Assembly: GCA_035576005.1 (NCBI GenBank) | Contig: DATLXH010000113.1 | Location: forward strand, 1 to 33,247 | Length of the DNA: 33,247 bases | DNA from: DATLXH01 sp035576005 | Lineage (GTDB): Bacteria; Acidobacteriota; Thermoanaerobaculia; Gp7-AA8 | Direction: 5' to 3' | Shown here: piece by piece, positions 1 to 8,755 of the stretch | How positions within the stretch are numbered: position 1 is the first letter of the stretch | Layout: each line of letters begins with the position of its first letter | Notes under the pieces: generated by a model | What the model was told of the DNA's origin: nothing | The model's input: the letters and a program-made list of their open reading frames with translations, nothing else | Database searches by the model: none | Made by a program: the position numbers and the translations under genes

Positions 1-2
1 TA

Positions 3-245
3 CCAGATGGCGACGGGATCGGCGACGTGGGCGAGGCGCGGCGACGCAGGAATAGTGGTGACTATGCTGAGGAGTCGCAACGAAGCCCACGACGGCGAGA
101 CCAAGCCAGGTGGTACCAATTCATCGAATACACTCCACTAGGATCTCTCACCGGAACGCTTAGTGACAGCGATCGAGAGCAAGGCATGCAACGTCAGGAT
201 CTTCGAGGTGTCGGTAGTCGGGCTGCTGGCTGGCTGGCAAGCTGA
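3..245 (+). CDS. Possible 3' end of an upstream gene (TSP3-like)
   Basis: This frame is open from the window edge to a TGA two bases before nrdR. Its first residues, PDGDGIGDVGE, resemble one calcium-binding thrombospondin type 3 repeat (DxDGDGIGD). The rest is arginine-rich and has no recognisable domain, so either the frame has shifted after the repeat or the likeness is chance. The closeness of the stop codon to the nrdR start is the only contextual support. Low confidence: the 5' part lies outside the window. Confidence 0.2.
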   Translation, partial: PDGDGIGDVGEARRRRNSGDYAEESQRSPRRRDQARWYQFIEYTPLGSLTGTLSDSDREQGMQRQDLRGVGSRAAGWLAS

Positions 246-247
246 CG

Positions 248-706
248 ATGCGCTGTCCGTTCTGCAGTAATCCGGAAGACCGTGTTGTCGACTCCAGGGA
301 GAGCAAGGAGGGAAATGTCATTCGGCGAAGAAGAGAATGCGCCCTCTGCGAGAGGCGATTCACCAGCTATGAGAAGATCGAGCTGCTCCCCCTCCAGGTA
401 GTCAAACGCGATGAGAGACGCGAACTGTACGACAGGGCCAAGCTCATGGAAGGACTTCAGGTCGCGTGCCGCAAGCGGCCCATTTCGTCGGATAAACTCG
501 AGCGGGTTGTCGACGAGATTGAAGTCTCGATGCAGGAGTCCGCAGAACGCGAAGTCTCGAGTCAGGCGCTCGGCTTCATGGTGATGGAACGGCTCAAGGA
601 ACTGGACGAGGTTGCCTACGTTCGTTTCGCATCGGTCTATCATCGGTTCGAAGACGTCGAAGCGTTCGTTCGCGAGCTTCAGCAACTCAAGGATGGCTCG
701 AGATGA
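248..706 (+). CDS. nrdR: Transcriptional repressor NrdR
   Basis: NrdR represses ribonucleotide reductase genes by binding NrdR boxes, and senses ATP/dATP through an ATP-cone domain. The 152-residue length is normal for the family. The N-terminal zinc ribbon shows two CxxC pairs (Cys3/Cys6 and Cys31/Cys34), followed by the arginine-rich RRRREC segment. An ATP-cone then spans roughly residues 46-136 (VVKRDERRELYDRAKLMEGL and following). The protein begins MRCPFC, as NrdR proteins do, which fixes the start. Its stop codon overlaps the ATG of a small frame that leads into lon, so the three may be co-translated. No ribonucleotide reductase gene or NrdR box was seen in the window. Confidence 0.96.
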   Translation: MRCPFCSNPEDRVVDSRESKEGNVIRRRRECALCERRFTSYEKIELLPLQVVKRDERRELYDRAKLMEGLQVACRKRPISSDKLERVVDEIEVSMQESAEREVSSQALGFMVMERLKELDEVAYVRFASVYHRFEDVEAFVRELQQLKDGSR

Positions 707-867
707 GAGGGGAACCTTGGGAACAGCCATTGCACCGACCTGATCTCCATCCTCCGCGGAGTGTCAGCCAGGACGCTGCCGACAAAAACGGCAGCATCGC
801 TCGAGTGAAGGCACACGTCGGGAACCCGGAGCCCGCAACGAAGACTACGAGGCGCTTGAAAGCATGA
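703..867 (+). CDS. Small 54-aa frame bridging nrdR and lon
   Basis: An uninterrupted 54-codon frame starts at an ATG that overlaps the nrdR stop (ATGA at 703-706). It ends at a TGA that overlaps the lon start (ATGA at 864-867). A Shine-Dalgarno-like AAGGA sits at 689-693, nine bases before the ATG. The predicted peptide begins MRGEPWEQPLHRPDL and is rich in Arg, Pro and Lys; no family was recognised. It contains a perfect 7-bp hairpin (GCTGCCG at 775-781, CGGCAGC at 789-795) without a T-run. It may be a real small protein, or only a translated leader that couples ribosomes from nrdR to lon. Two flush overlaps are suggestive, but chance cannot be excluded. Confidence 0.4.
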   Translation: MRGEPWEQPLHRPDLHPPRSVSQDAADKNGSIARVKAHVGNPEPATKTTRRLKA

Positions 868-3329
868 CTGAGCAGAACGAAGCCGCCAAAGAAGAGCCGA
901 TCAAGATCCCGGATGTCCTTCCGGTGCTTCCACTCAAGGACCTGGTGATCTTTCCCTTCATCATCGTCCCGCTGTCGGTCTCGCGTGAGAAGTCGATCAA
1001 CGCGGTCGATCAGGCGCTGGCCGAGAACAGGGTGATCATGCTCACGGCTCAGAAGGACTTTCAGAACGAGGATCCGGGCGAAGAGGATCTGTATCGCGTA
1101 GGCACCGTGGCCATCATCATGCGGATGCTCAAGCTCCCGGACGGCCGCATACGGATTCTCGTTCAGGGTCTCTCACGGGCGAGAATCGATTACTTCATCC
1201 AGACCGCGCCTTTTTTCAAGGCGAAGATCACAAGGATCGAGGAGCCGGTCACCAAGGACCGTCCGCTCGAGATCGAGGCGCTGATTCGTTCGGTCAAGCA
1301 AAACCTTGATCGCTCAGTGACCCTTGGAAAGAACATTTCCCCCGAGGTGATGGTGATTGCGGCGAACCTCGATGATCCTGCGCGACTCACCGACTTGTCA
1401 GCGTCCAACCTCGATCTCAAACTCGAGGAAGCACAGAACATCCTCGAGACCATCGACCCCATCGAGCGGCTCAAGAAAGTCAACGAGTTACTGACCCGCG
1501 AGATCAACCTTCTGACCATGCAGCAGGAGATCTCGACCGCCGCTCAGGGCGAGATGAACAAGAATCAGCGTGAGTACTTTCTCCGCCAGCAACTGAAGGC
1601 GATTCAGTCCGAGCTGGGAGAAGGCGAAGAGCTGGCCGAAGAGGTTGAGAACTACCGGAAGAAGATCGAAGAAAAATCGATCGCAGCCGAAGCGAAAGAC
1701 GAAGTCGAAAAGCAGATCAAGAGGCTCGAGCGATCCCACCCTGATTCGGCAGAAACGTCCATCATCCGTACATACCTCGACTGGATGACGGGACTGCCGT
1801 GGGGAGTCATGTCTGCAGACAATCACGATCTCGCGAGAGCACGCGAGATCCTCGACGAAGACCACTACGATCTGGAAAAGATCAAGGAGCGAATCCTGGA
1901 GTACCTCGCTGTTCGCAAGTTGCGAGGCACAAAGATGAAGGGTCCGATCCTATGCTTCGTGGGACCTCCCGGAGTCGGAAAGACTTCGCTCGGGCGTTCC
2001 GTGGCCCGGGCGTTGGACAGGAAGTTCGTCCGGATCTCACTCGGCGGAGTACGCGACGAGGCGGAAATTCGAGGCCATCGCCGAACGTATGTCGGTGCGC
2101 TTCCCGGCAGGATCATTCAGGGTATCAACCAGGCGCAGACCGGCAATCCAGTCTTCATGCTCGACGAAGTCGACAAGATCGGCGCGGACTATCGCGGCGA
2201 CCCCTCATCGGCGCTCCTCGAAGTTCTCGACCCCGAGCAGAACAACTCGTTCCGTGATCACTACCTCGGCGTCGCCTACGACCTTTCGAATGTCATGTTC
2301 ATCGTCACAGCGAATGTGCTCGACACGATTCAGCCGGCTTTCCTCGACCGGATGGAAGTGATCCGTCTTTCCGGCTACACGGACGAAGAGAAGGTGATGA
2401 TCGCCAAGCAGCATCTCATTCCCAAGCAGATGGAAGAGAACGGCATCAAGGAAACCGACGTGTCGTGGACCGATTCAGGGATCATGAGGATCATCACCGG
2501 CTACACCAAAGAGGCAGGTCTTCGGAATCTCGAGCGTGAGATCGGCACCGTCTGCAGGAAGATCGCGGTCCAGGTGGCGGAAGGGAAGAACGAGAAGAGC
2601 TACCGCATCACGGAGTCGACCGCGGAGAGGTATCTGGGACCGATGAGGCATTTCGCCGAAGAGCTGCTCGAGCGCGACCAGGTTGGTGTGGCAACGGGAC
2701 TGGCGTGGACGTCGGTGGGCGGCGACATTCTTTTCATCGAAGCGACGGCTGTTCGTGGAAAGGGAAAGCTCTCGTTGACGGGACAGCTTGGTGAGGTGAT
2801 GAAGGAGTCGGCGCAAGCCGCGCTGACGTACGCGCGCGCTCATGCTGATGAGCAGGGGATCTCACCGGATTACTTCGAGACCCACGACATTCACATTCAT
2901 GTCCCTGCGGGCGCCATTCCGAAAGACGGACCTTCGGCAGGAATCACCATCACCGCGGCGATCATCTCTGTCCTGACGGGTAAGCCTGTCCGACGGAACA
3001 TCGCCATGACTGGCGAAGTCACGCTGCGTGGCGAAGTGCTGCCCATCGGCGGCGTCAAAGAGAAGGTGCTTGCTGCTCGCGCGGCAAAGATCAACACCGT
3101 CATCCTTCCGAAGCTTAACGAGCGAGATCTCGTCGAAGTGCCTGAGCCGATCAAGCGCGACATGCAGTTTTACTTCGTCGAGCATGTGGAAGACGTGTTG
3201 CGCATCGCACTGCTCCCTCCCAACGCCTCGGAGCAGAAGACCGTCGAGCGATCGGGTCGAGACGCCAAGCAGCTGGCCGAGCCTGAACCTGCCTCCGCGC
3301 CCGTGGAACCCGTGGCTCAGCCCGGATAG
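864..3329 (+). CDS. lon: ATP-dependent protease Lon (LonA type)
   Basis: Cytoplasmic hexameric AAA+ serine protease that degrades misfolded and short-lived regulatory proteins. The 821 residues carry the standard LonA order. The N-terminal substrate domain begins around VLPVLPLKDLVIFP. A coiled-coil region (NKNQREYFLRQQLKAIQSELGE) follows. The AAA+ module has Walker A GPPGVGKT at 367-374 and Walker B FMLDEVDK. The C-terminal protease domain has catalytic Ser691 in KDGPSAG and Lys734 in GGVKEK; the 43-residue spacing matches the Escherichia coli Ser679/Lys722 pair. The last 40 residues are a low-complexity Pro/Glu tail. The ATG overlaps the stop of the preceding small frame, and a weak GAGG lies at 849-852. 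No heat-shock promoter element was identified. Confidence 0.98.
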   Translation: MTEQNEAAKEEPIKIPDVLPVLPLKDLVIFPFIIVPLSVSREKSINAVDQALAENRVIMLTAQKDFQNEDPGEEDLYRVGTVAIIMRMLKLPDGRIRILVQGLSRARIDYFIQTAPFFKAKITRIEEPVTKDRPLEIEALIRSVKQNLDRSVTLGKNISPEVMVIAANLDDPARLTDLSASNLDLKLEEAQNILETIDPIERLKKVNELLTREINLLTMQQEISTAAQGEMNKNQREYFLRQQLKAIQSELGEGEELAEEVENYRKKIEEKSIAAEAKDEVEKQIKRLERSHPDSAETSIIRTYLDWMTGLPWGVMSADNHDLARAREILDEDHYDLEKIKERILEYLAVRKLRGTKMKGPILCFVGPPGVGKTSLGRSVARALDRKFVRISLGGVRDEAEIRGHRRTYVGALPGRIIQGINQAQTGNPVFMLDEVDKIGADYRGDPSSALLEVLDPEQNNSFRDHYLGVAYDLSNVMFIVTANVLDTIQPAFLDRMEVIRLSGYTDEEKVMIAKQHLIPKQMEENGIKETDVSWTDSGIMRIITGYTKEAGLRNLEREIGTVCRKIAVQVAEGKNEKSYRITESTAERYLGPMRHFAEELLERDQVGVATGLAWTSVGGDILFIEATAVRGKGKLSLTGQLGEVMKESAQAALTYARAHADEQGISPDYFETHDIHIHVPAGAIPKDGPSAGITITAAIISVLTGKPVRRNIAMTGEVTLRGEVLPIGGVKEKVLAARAAKINTVILPKLNERDLVEVPEPIKRDMQFYFVEHVEDVLRIALLPPNASEQKTVERSGRDAKQLAEPEPASAPVEPVAQPG

Positions 3330-3486
3330 TCGTCCGTCGGATCAGCCGCCTCCTCACGTCGCACCCTCGCGTCTTGATTGATCGGGCGTGTCAGCCCAGC
3401 CGACATTGTTGCTGCGGAGTGGCGAGAGTTCCCTAAGGCTGCTAAGGCTCGCACCAATGAATCGACGACTTTAAGAAACGCCCTGA

Positions 3487-4086
3487 CTATCCCGGCGAAG
3501 CGGTGCGATCGATCGTGATTTGAACAACCGGCAGAATAATGGTCGCGATCGCCACTTTCACGAGGTCCGCAACGACGAACGGTGCGATGCCCGTCAGGAA
3601 CGCGTTCTTCGCTCCAAGGCCGAGAGGTCCGGCAAGCCATGACCAGCCTCCGAGGTATAGAACGCCAATTGAGGCGATCATCCCCGCGCCCGTAATGAAC
3701 ATCGATCGATTCCAGCCTCGCTCAGCGACGAAGCCCGCGATCCATGTCGCAGCCGGGTACGCAAAGAGGTACCCGGCCGTAGGGCCCATCAGCATCACCA
3801 GGCCACTACGTCCCTGGGAGAACACAGGCAGACCACTGAGCCCCTCCAGAAGGTAGAGCGTTGCCGCCGCAGCACCACGCGCGGATCCGAGTGCAGCTCC
3901 GACGAGAATCAGCGCGAGGGGCTGGAGCGTCATCGGAACGGGGGAGAAGGGGACGGGCACGGCGAACTGAGCGGAGAGTGCAATCAGCAGACTGGCTCCG
4001 AGGATGACCACTGCGTTCATCGCAAACGAGCGACCAGTAATCCTCTGCGAGACGAACCGGGGGATTCCGAGGGGGAGCGTATTCAT
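3487..4086 (-). CDS. bioY: Biotin transporter S-component BioY
   Basis: Membrane substrate-binding subunit of an ECF-type biotin uptake system. The 199 residues form about six hydrophobic segments. Family-typical blocks are visible: the N-terminal SPVPMTLQPLALILVGAALG with its conserved PVPxTLQ motif, and the central LPVFSQGRSGLVMLMGPTAGY, where the GPTxGY block is characteristic of BioY. No EcfA ATPase or EcfT gene is nearby, so it either shares an energising module or works alone, as some BioY proteins are reported to do. Translation starts at ATG 4086, preceded on the - strand by AGGAGA at 4095-4100 with an 8-base spacer. It faces lon tail to tail across 157 bases with no recognisable gene or clear terminator. 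Confidence 0.93.
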   Translation of the reverse strand: MNTLPLGIPRFVSQRITGRSFAMNAVVILGASLLIALSAQFAVPVPFSPVPMTLQPLALILVGAALGSARGAAAATLYLLEGLSGLPVFSQGRSGLVMLMGPTAGYLFAYPAATWIAGFVAERGWNRSMFITGAGMIASIGVLYLGGWSWLAGPLGLGAKNAFLTGIAPFVVADLVKVAIATIILPVVQITIDRTASPG

Positions 4087-4094
4087 AGGTGGCG

Positions 4095-4140
4095 TCTCCT
4101 TGAGCTTTCCAGTATAATGGACAAGTTGCGGGCGGGCGGA
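4095..4140 (-). promoter_or_regulatory. Possible bioY promoter and ribosome binding site
   Basis: Read on the - strand, TATACT (4111-4116) resembles a -10 hexamer upstream of the AGGAGA ribosome binding site at 4095-4100. No good -35 hexamer was found at 16-18 bases. No BirA-type operator palindrome is visible, which agrees with the BirA of this window lacking a DNA-binding domain. Confidence 0.35.
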
Positions 4141-4364
4141 GGTATCAAATTCCGAGCCCGGTTGCTTTAATGGGCCGTAAGAAAACTCCTACTTGTCGCG
4201 CTGATGTATGGAGTTGCATGATAACCACTCTTCGCGGGGGTCCGCTCCCGCACCAATCACTATGACTGCACCTGTCTTCGTCTCACGCTCGATCGATGTC
4301 GATTCCTCATGACAGCGTCGTGCCCGCTCTCGTTCCTTCCACTTGTCTCGAGGAGATACACCAT

Positions 4365-5834
4365 ATGAATCGATCCTGCAGCTTGAAAAAGTTTGTTGCC
4401 GGACGCGGAGCGCTCGTCAGCGCTTTGGTCCTCACTACGGCGCTGGCAGCGCCGCTCGCTGCGTCCTCGCATCGCGAGGCGCCACTCACCTCCAAGAAAC
4501 CCGCAATCGACTCCACAGACGTCTACGCGTTCGTGAGCCCGGGCGCGGCGACCACCGTGACGCTGATTGCGAACTGGATTCCTTTCGAGGAGCCTGCCGG
4601 CGGCCCGAACTTCTATCACTTCGATCCGCTCGCACGCTACCTCATCAAGGTTGACCGCGACGGCAACGGCGTGCCGGATATCACCTATGAATGGAGATTC
4701 CAGAACGCCATTCAGAATACGGCCACGTTCCTCTACAACACCGGTCGCATCGACTCGCTCACCGATCCGGACTACAACTATCGTCAGACGTATACGGTGG
4801 CTTCGATCGACGGCGCAGGCGTCCGCACGGTTCTCGCGACCGGTTTGACGATGCCGCCGGATAACATCGGTCCCCGCTCGACTCCGAACTACGAAGCGCT
4901 CGCCGCTGCAGGGGTCTACCCAGCCGGTGCCGGCCGTTTGGTTTTCGCAGGACAGCGAGATGATCCGTTCTACATCGACCTCGGTTCCATTTTCGATTTG
5001 CTTGGCCTCAGGCCGTTCAACAATGCGCACCTGATTCCGCTTGCCGTTGAGCCGGGAATCGATACGCCGGGCGGCTTCAACATCCACACGACATCGATCC
5101 GGGTTCCGATGACCGAGCTTGCGCCAGCCTGTCCGGTGCCAGCAGTCGCAACGAACCAGAACTGCGTCATTGGAGTCTGGGCTACAGCCGAGCTGCCTTC
5201 TCGCCTGACCCGTACCCTGGCAGCTCCGTTTATTACAGGGTCGGGAGCGTTCGTACAGGTCTCGAGGCTTGGAAATCCCCTGGTGAATGAACTGCTTGTC
5301 GACCTGGCCAGGAAGGATGCTTTCAGTGCCTCCCAGCCGACTGGTGACGGTGCTTTTCTGCCGCTGATATTGGACCCCGAGCTGGCACGTTTGATCGACA
5401 CTCTTTATCCGGCCATCGCCGTGCCGCCGCCGCCTCGCAACGACCTGGTCACCGTCTTCCTCACAGGAATTCCCAACGTTAACCGACAGCTTGTTTCCGC
5501 AAATTCGCCTTCCGAGCAACTCCGACTCAACATGGGGATCGCACCGACCGCTGCAATCTGTGCCGGCAACCGGCTCGGATTCATCGGCGGTGACAACGCC
5601 GGGTTTCCGAATGGCCGTCGGCTCGAAGATGACGCGACAGACATTGCGCTCCGGGTTGTTGCCGGAGGGTATGCCTTGGCGCCCGCTGGTTTCAACGTCT
5701 TTCCGAATAATCGACTGGGTGATGGCGTCAACGTAAATGATCGCCCCTGTCTGACGGCGTTTCCATACCAGGGAACTCCGCATCAGGGCTACACCCACAC
5801 ACATCATCCAGTGGGCAGCACCACAACCCCCTAA
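4365..5834 (+). CDS. Secreted DUF4331 protein, copy 1
   Basis: A 489-residue exported protein of the DUF4331 family, whose biochemical role is unknown. The chosen ATG follows CGAGGAGAT with normal spacing and opens a good signal peptide (basic MNRSCSLKK, then a hydrophobic stretch, then AAPLAASSHREAP). An upstream in-frame ATG at 4296 would bury this signal. The mature protein begins with the family hallmark SSHREAPL. It then carries DSTDVYAF, the block NWIPFEEPAGGPNFYHFD and the Asp-rich KVDRDGNGVPDITYEW. It ends GYTHTHHPVGSTTTP without any anchor or sorting tail. The next gene, 26 bases downstream, is a paralogue that does carry an IPTL-CTERM tail. The two form a tandem duplication and probably one transcript. 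Confidence 0.9.
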   Translation: MNRSCSLKKFVAGRGALVSALVLTTALAAPLAASSHREAPLTSKKPAIDSTDVYAFVSPGAATTVTLIANWIPFEEPAGGPNFYHFDPLARYLIKVDRDGNGVPDITYEWRFQNAIQNTATFLYNTGRIDSLTDPDYNYRQTYTVASIDGAGVRTVLATGLTMPPDNIGPRSTPNYEALAAAGVYPAGAGRLVFAGQRDDPFYIDLGSIFDLLGLRPFNNAHLIPLAVEPGIDTPGGFNIHTTSIRVPMTELAPACPVPAVATNQNCVIGVWATAELPSRLTRTLAAPFITGSGAFVQVSRLGNPLVNELLVDLARKDAFSASQPTGDGAFLPLILDPELARLIDTLYPAIAVPPPPRNDLVTVFLTGIPNVNRQLVSANSPSEQLRLNMGIAPTAAICAGNRLGFIGGDNAGFPNGRRLEDDATDIALRVVAGGYALAPAGFNVFPNNRLGDGVNVNDRPCLTAFPYQGTPHQGYTHTHHPVGSTTTP

Positions 5835-5860
5835 TAGTCAGCGAAAGGAGAATCACAACA

Positions 5861-8092
5861 ATGAAACGAAAACTCAGTTCCTTCTCGCTGGCCCTGATAA
5901 TGGGGATTGCGAGCTTTCTTACGATCTCACCGTCGGACCTCCTGGCTTCGAGCCATCGCGAAGCGCCTCTCACGGCGATTGATCCCACCATTGACAATAC
6001 CGATGTCTACGCGTTCCGCAGCCCGGATGACCCTTCGAAGGTCACCCTCATCGCCAACTGGATTCCGTTCGAGGAGCCCGCGGGCGGACCCAACTTCTAC
6101 CACTTCGATACCAAGGCTCGCTATCTGATCAAAGTCGATCGTGATGGCAATGGCGTGGCCGATGTGACGTACGAGTGGACCTTCCAGGACGCCATCCAGA
6201 ACACCGCTACGTTTCTTTACAACACCGGACCGATCACGACACTCAACGATCCCGACTACAACTACCGTCAGACGTATACGATCGCCGTCATTGATGGTGT
6301 CGGAGTCCGCACTGTGCTCGGCACGAACCTTCTCATGCCGCCGGATCACATCGGACCGCGCTCCACCCCTTCCTATCCTCCGCTGGCAGCGGCCGGTATC
6401 TACGACCTCGGGCGTGGGGAAAAGACCTTTGTCGGTCAGCGTGACGATCCTTTCTTCATCGACCTCGGGTCCATCTTCGACCTCCTCGGTCTCCGTCCCT
6501 TCAATAGCGCTCATGTGATTCCGCTGGCCAATGCTCCCGGAGTGCAGGATATCAGCGGTTTCAACATTCACACGACGGCCTTTCAGGTTCCGATCGCATT
6601 GCTTGCACCTGCATGTCCGGTCAATGCGGCCGGCATTCCGACCGATCCGACCAACAGGAACTGCGTGGTCGGTGTTTGGTCTACGGCAGAGCGCAGAGAG
6701 TTCACCGACATGGCTGCGACGGGAGTGGAAACCGCCAGCGGCAATTTCATTCAGGTCTCACGTCTCGGTAATCCGCTGGTTAACGAGTTGATCGTTGACC
6801 TCGCACGAAAGGACGCGTTCAATTCACTCAACCCAACCGGCGACGCCGCGGTCCAGGACCGAGTCACCGACCCGGAACTGGGACGCCTTATCCCGATCTT
6901 GTACCCCGGTATCACCGTTCCACCTGCTCCTCGTAACGACCTCGTGGCAATCTTCCTCACGGGAATCGCCGGACTCAATCAGCAGCTCAACTCCGTTGCC
7001 ACTCCGTCCGAGCAGCTCCGGCTCAACCTCGCGATCGCTCCGACTGCAGGCGTCTGCCAGGGTAACCCGCTGGGTGTCCTCGCTGGCGACAACGCAGGCT
7101 TTCCAAATGGCCGCCGCCTCGAGGACGATGTTGTCGACATCGAACTTCGTGCTGTTGCCGGTGCAACACCCTTCACTCCTGCATTCAACCGTTCACCGAA
7201 CAACGCTCTTGGCGACGGCGTGAACGCAAACGATCTTCCCTGTCTGGCATCGTTCCCATACATGGCCACACCGAGCCAGGGATATACACACAGCGATCAT
7301 CTCGTTGCCGGATCTCTGACTACTCTTGCGCTGGCCGGCGATATCGTGACAATCACCAATTCGGTCTCACCGACGCCAACGGCGGCCGGTACCAACGTAA
7401 CGTTCACGATCCGAGTGACGAACAACAGCGGCGCCACTGCCACTGGTGTGACAGTCACCGATACCCTTCCAGCCGGACTTACGTTCGTGTCGGCAAGCTC
7501 TTCGGCCGGTACCTGCACCGGGACTTCGACGATCTCGTGCTCGGTCGGGTCTCTTGCAGCAGGCGCAGCCGCCACGATCACCGTAGTGGCACAGACCACA
7601 ACGGGGGGCAACTTCACGAACACAGCAACCGTCACGACCACTACAACGGGGGAGACAGTCACGGGTAACAACACTGCTACTGCAACCGCGACAGTAACGG
7701 CAACTGGCAACCCTGTCCTGACATTCAACCCGGTCAATCCAACCTTCTCCTCGAACACGCCAACCTCGATTACGATTACGATCAGCGCTGCTCAGGGAAC
7801 TCCGACCGTAATCAACCTTAACTCGACCAACTCAGGTGTCGCCGGCGTTCCGCTCACCGTCACAATCCCGGCGGGAGCGCTCAGCATCACCGTACCGATC
7901 AACGTAGGTCAGATCGGTTCGGCGACCATCACCGCAACATTGCCCGCAGGTCTTGGTGGCGGAGTATTTACGGAACTCGTTACCGTCGCGGCGGTGATCC
8001 CCGGAATCCCGACAGTGGAGACATGGGGATTGCTGCTGATGGCCTCCTTCCTGGCCCTCGCAGGCTACTTCATCACCCGGTCAATGTCGTAA
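5861..8092 (+). CDS. DUF4331 protein with DUF11 repeat and IPTL-CTERM tail
   Basis: A 743-residue surface protein. It starts at ATG 5861, ten bases after AAGGAG (5845-5850), with a signal peptide ending LLASSHREAP. A full DUF4331 domain (about residues 30-485) is closely similar to the neighbouring copy. It is followed by a Thr/Ala-rich DUF11-type beta-sandwich (about 492-612, with VTDTLPAGLTFVSASSS), then a second beta-rich segment (about 615-712). The C-terminus is a classic sorting signal: IPTVETWGLLL, a hydrophobic helix, then a short basic tail ITRSMS (about 716-743). IPTLxxWG-type tails are processed by exosortase H, which is encoded 1.2 kb downstream on the other strand. The protein is therefore probably cleaved and anchored or released at the cell surface; its binding partner or reaction is unknown. 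Confidence 0.92.
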   Translation: MKRKLSSFSLALIMGIASFLTISPSDLLASSHREAPLTAIDPTIDNTDVYAFRSPDDPSKVTLIANWIPFEEPAGGPNFYHFDTKARYLIKVDRDGNGVADVTYEWTFQDAIQNTATFLYNTGPITTLNDPDYNYRQTYTIAVIDGVGVRTVLGTNLLMPPDHIGPRSTPSYPPLAAAGIYDLGRGEKTFVGQRDDPFFIDLGSIFDLLGLRPFNSAHVIPLANAPGVQDISGFNIHTTAFQVPIALLAPACPVNAAGIPTDPTNRNCVVGVWSTAERREFTDMAATGVETASGNFIQVSRLGNPLVNELIVDLARKDAFNSLNPTGDAAVQDRVTDPELGRLIPILYPGITVPPAPRNDLVAIFLTGIAGLNQQLNSVATPSEQLRLNLAIAPTAGVCQGNPLGVLAGDNAGFPNGRRLEDDVVDIELRAVAGATPFTPAFNRSPNNALGDGVNANDLPCLASFPYMATPSQGYTHSDHLVAGSLTTLALAGDIVTITNSVSPTPTAAGTNVTFTIRVTNNSGATATGVTVTDTLPAGLTFVSASSSAGTCTGTSTISCSVGSLAAGAAATITVVAQTTTGGNFTNTATVTTTTTGETVTGNNTATATATVTATGNPVLTFNPVNPTFSSNTPTSITITISAAQGTPTVINLNSTNSGVAGVPLTVTIPAGALSITVPINVGQIGSATITATLPAGLGGGVFTELVTVAAVIPGIPTVETWGLLLMASFLALAGYFITRSMS

Positions 8093-8119
8093 GTACGTAA
8101 GCAGTCCTATAACTTGACA

Positions 8120-8145
8120 CCCCGCCCGAAAGGGCGGGGTTTTTT
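8120..8145 (+). terminator. Rho-independent terminator after the DUF4331 pair
   Basis: A perfect 8-bp stem, CCCCGCCC/GGGCGGGG, encloses a GAAA tetraloop and is followed by six T residues. It begins 28 bases after the stop codon of the IPTL-CTERM protein and reads in the same direction. Confidence 0.93.
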
Positions 8146-8169
8146 GTTTGTGAAATGGGACCGCCGTAG

Positions 8170-8424
8170 TTGAGCCGCGAAGCGGCGTATCCTTCTCCCC
8201 GGCGGGGAGAGGGAAGCGAGCGGAGCGAAGCAGGGAGAGGGGCGTGAAGTCTCGCCAATCCGTCGAAAGGGCGAGGTCTTCGTATCTCTCGCGGCCCCTC
8301 TCCCGGTCGCTTACGCGACCACCCTCTCCCCGCCGGGGAGAGGGATTCGCCCCCTTCGGGGCGCGAGTCCCGCCGGCTGTCATTACCTCATCAGCGTCCC
8401 GCTGTTAACCCGCTTCTGATGACA
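8170..8424. repeat. Intergenic palindromic repeat, copy A
   Basis: This non-coding block of about 255 bp starts TTGAGCCGCGAAGCGGCG. It contains two long inverted arms rich in CCCTCTCCCCGSCGGGGAGAGGG separated by about 55 bases, and ends at GCTGTTAACCCGCTTCTGATGAC. A second copy follows about 275 bases later in the same orientation. The arms could fold into a large cruciform or RNA hairpin. Small predicted frames inside are artefacts of the symmetric GC-rich sequence. No transposase is present. Confidence 0.85.
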
Positions 8425-8444
8425 TCGGTTAATGCCTGACGTCG

Positions 8445-8707
8445 TTGAGCCGCGAAGCGGCGTTATCCCTCTCCCCGGCGGGGAGAGGGAAGCGAGCGGA
8501 GCGAAGCAGGGAGAGGGGCGTGAAAGTCTCGCCAGTCCGTCGGAAAGGGGGAGGTCTTCGTATCATTCGCGGCCCCTCTCCCGGTCGCTTACGCGACCAC
8601 CCTCTCCCCGCCGGGGGAGAGGGATTCGCCCCCTTCGAGGCGCGAGTCCCGCCGGGTGTCATTACCTCTTCATCAGCGTCCCGCTGTTAACCCGCTTGGG
8701 ATGACAC
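8445..8707. repeat. Intergenic palindromic repeat, copy B
   Basis: Direct repeat of copy A, differing by scattered substitutions and one- to three-base indels. It begins at the same TTGAGCCGCGAAGCGGCG and ends at GCTGTTAACCCGCTTGGGATGAC. The duplicated unit, including its spacer, separates the DUF4331 locus from the exosortase genes. GTTAACCCGC near its end matches the outer ten bases of the 187-bp inverted-repeat element found elsewhere in the window. Confidence 0.85.
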
Positions 8708-8729
8708 TGCCTGCGGTAGTGAATAGCGG

Positions 8730-8755
8730 AAGGTCTGTGAGAAATGCGGGCTAAC
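8730..8755. repeat. Solo terminal repeat of the 187-bp element
   Basis: AAGGTCTGTGAGAAATGCGG followed by GCTAAC matches one terminal inverted repeat of the elements at 24419 and 27257. A possible opposite end, GTTAACCCGC, lies at 8687 inside repeat copy B, so this may be an internally deleted element of about 70 bp. Its outer TAG, read on the - strand, is the stop codon of the exosortase-associated gene. Confidence 0.7.

Noticed and set aside
4087..4364. BirA-type biotin operator upstream of bioY
   Set aside because: No paired TTGTAAAC-like half-sites with a 14-16 base spacer were found, and the local BirA has no DNA-binding domain.
4260..5807. Long - strand open frame opposite the first DUF4331 gene
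   Set aside because: Arg/Val/Asp-rich antisense shadow of a GC-rich gene with clear family motifs on the + strand; no homology recognised.
8170..8707. CRISPR array suggested by regularly recurring sequence
   Set aside because: Only two long copies exist, with internal palindromes and no short repeats separated by unique spacers; no cas genes.
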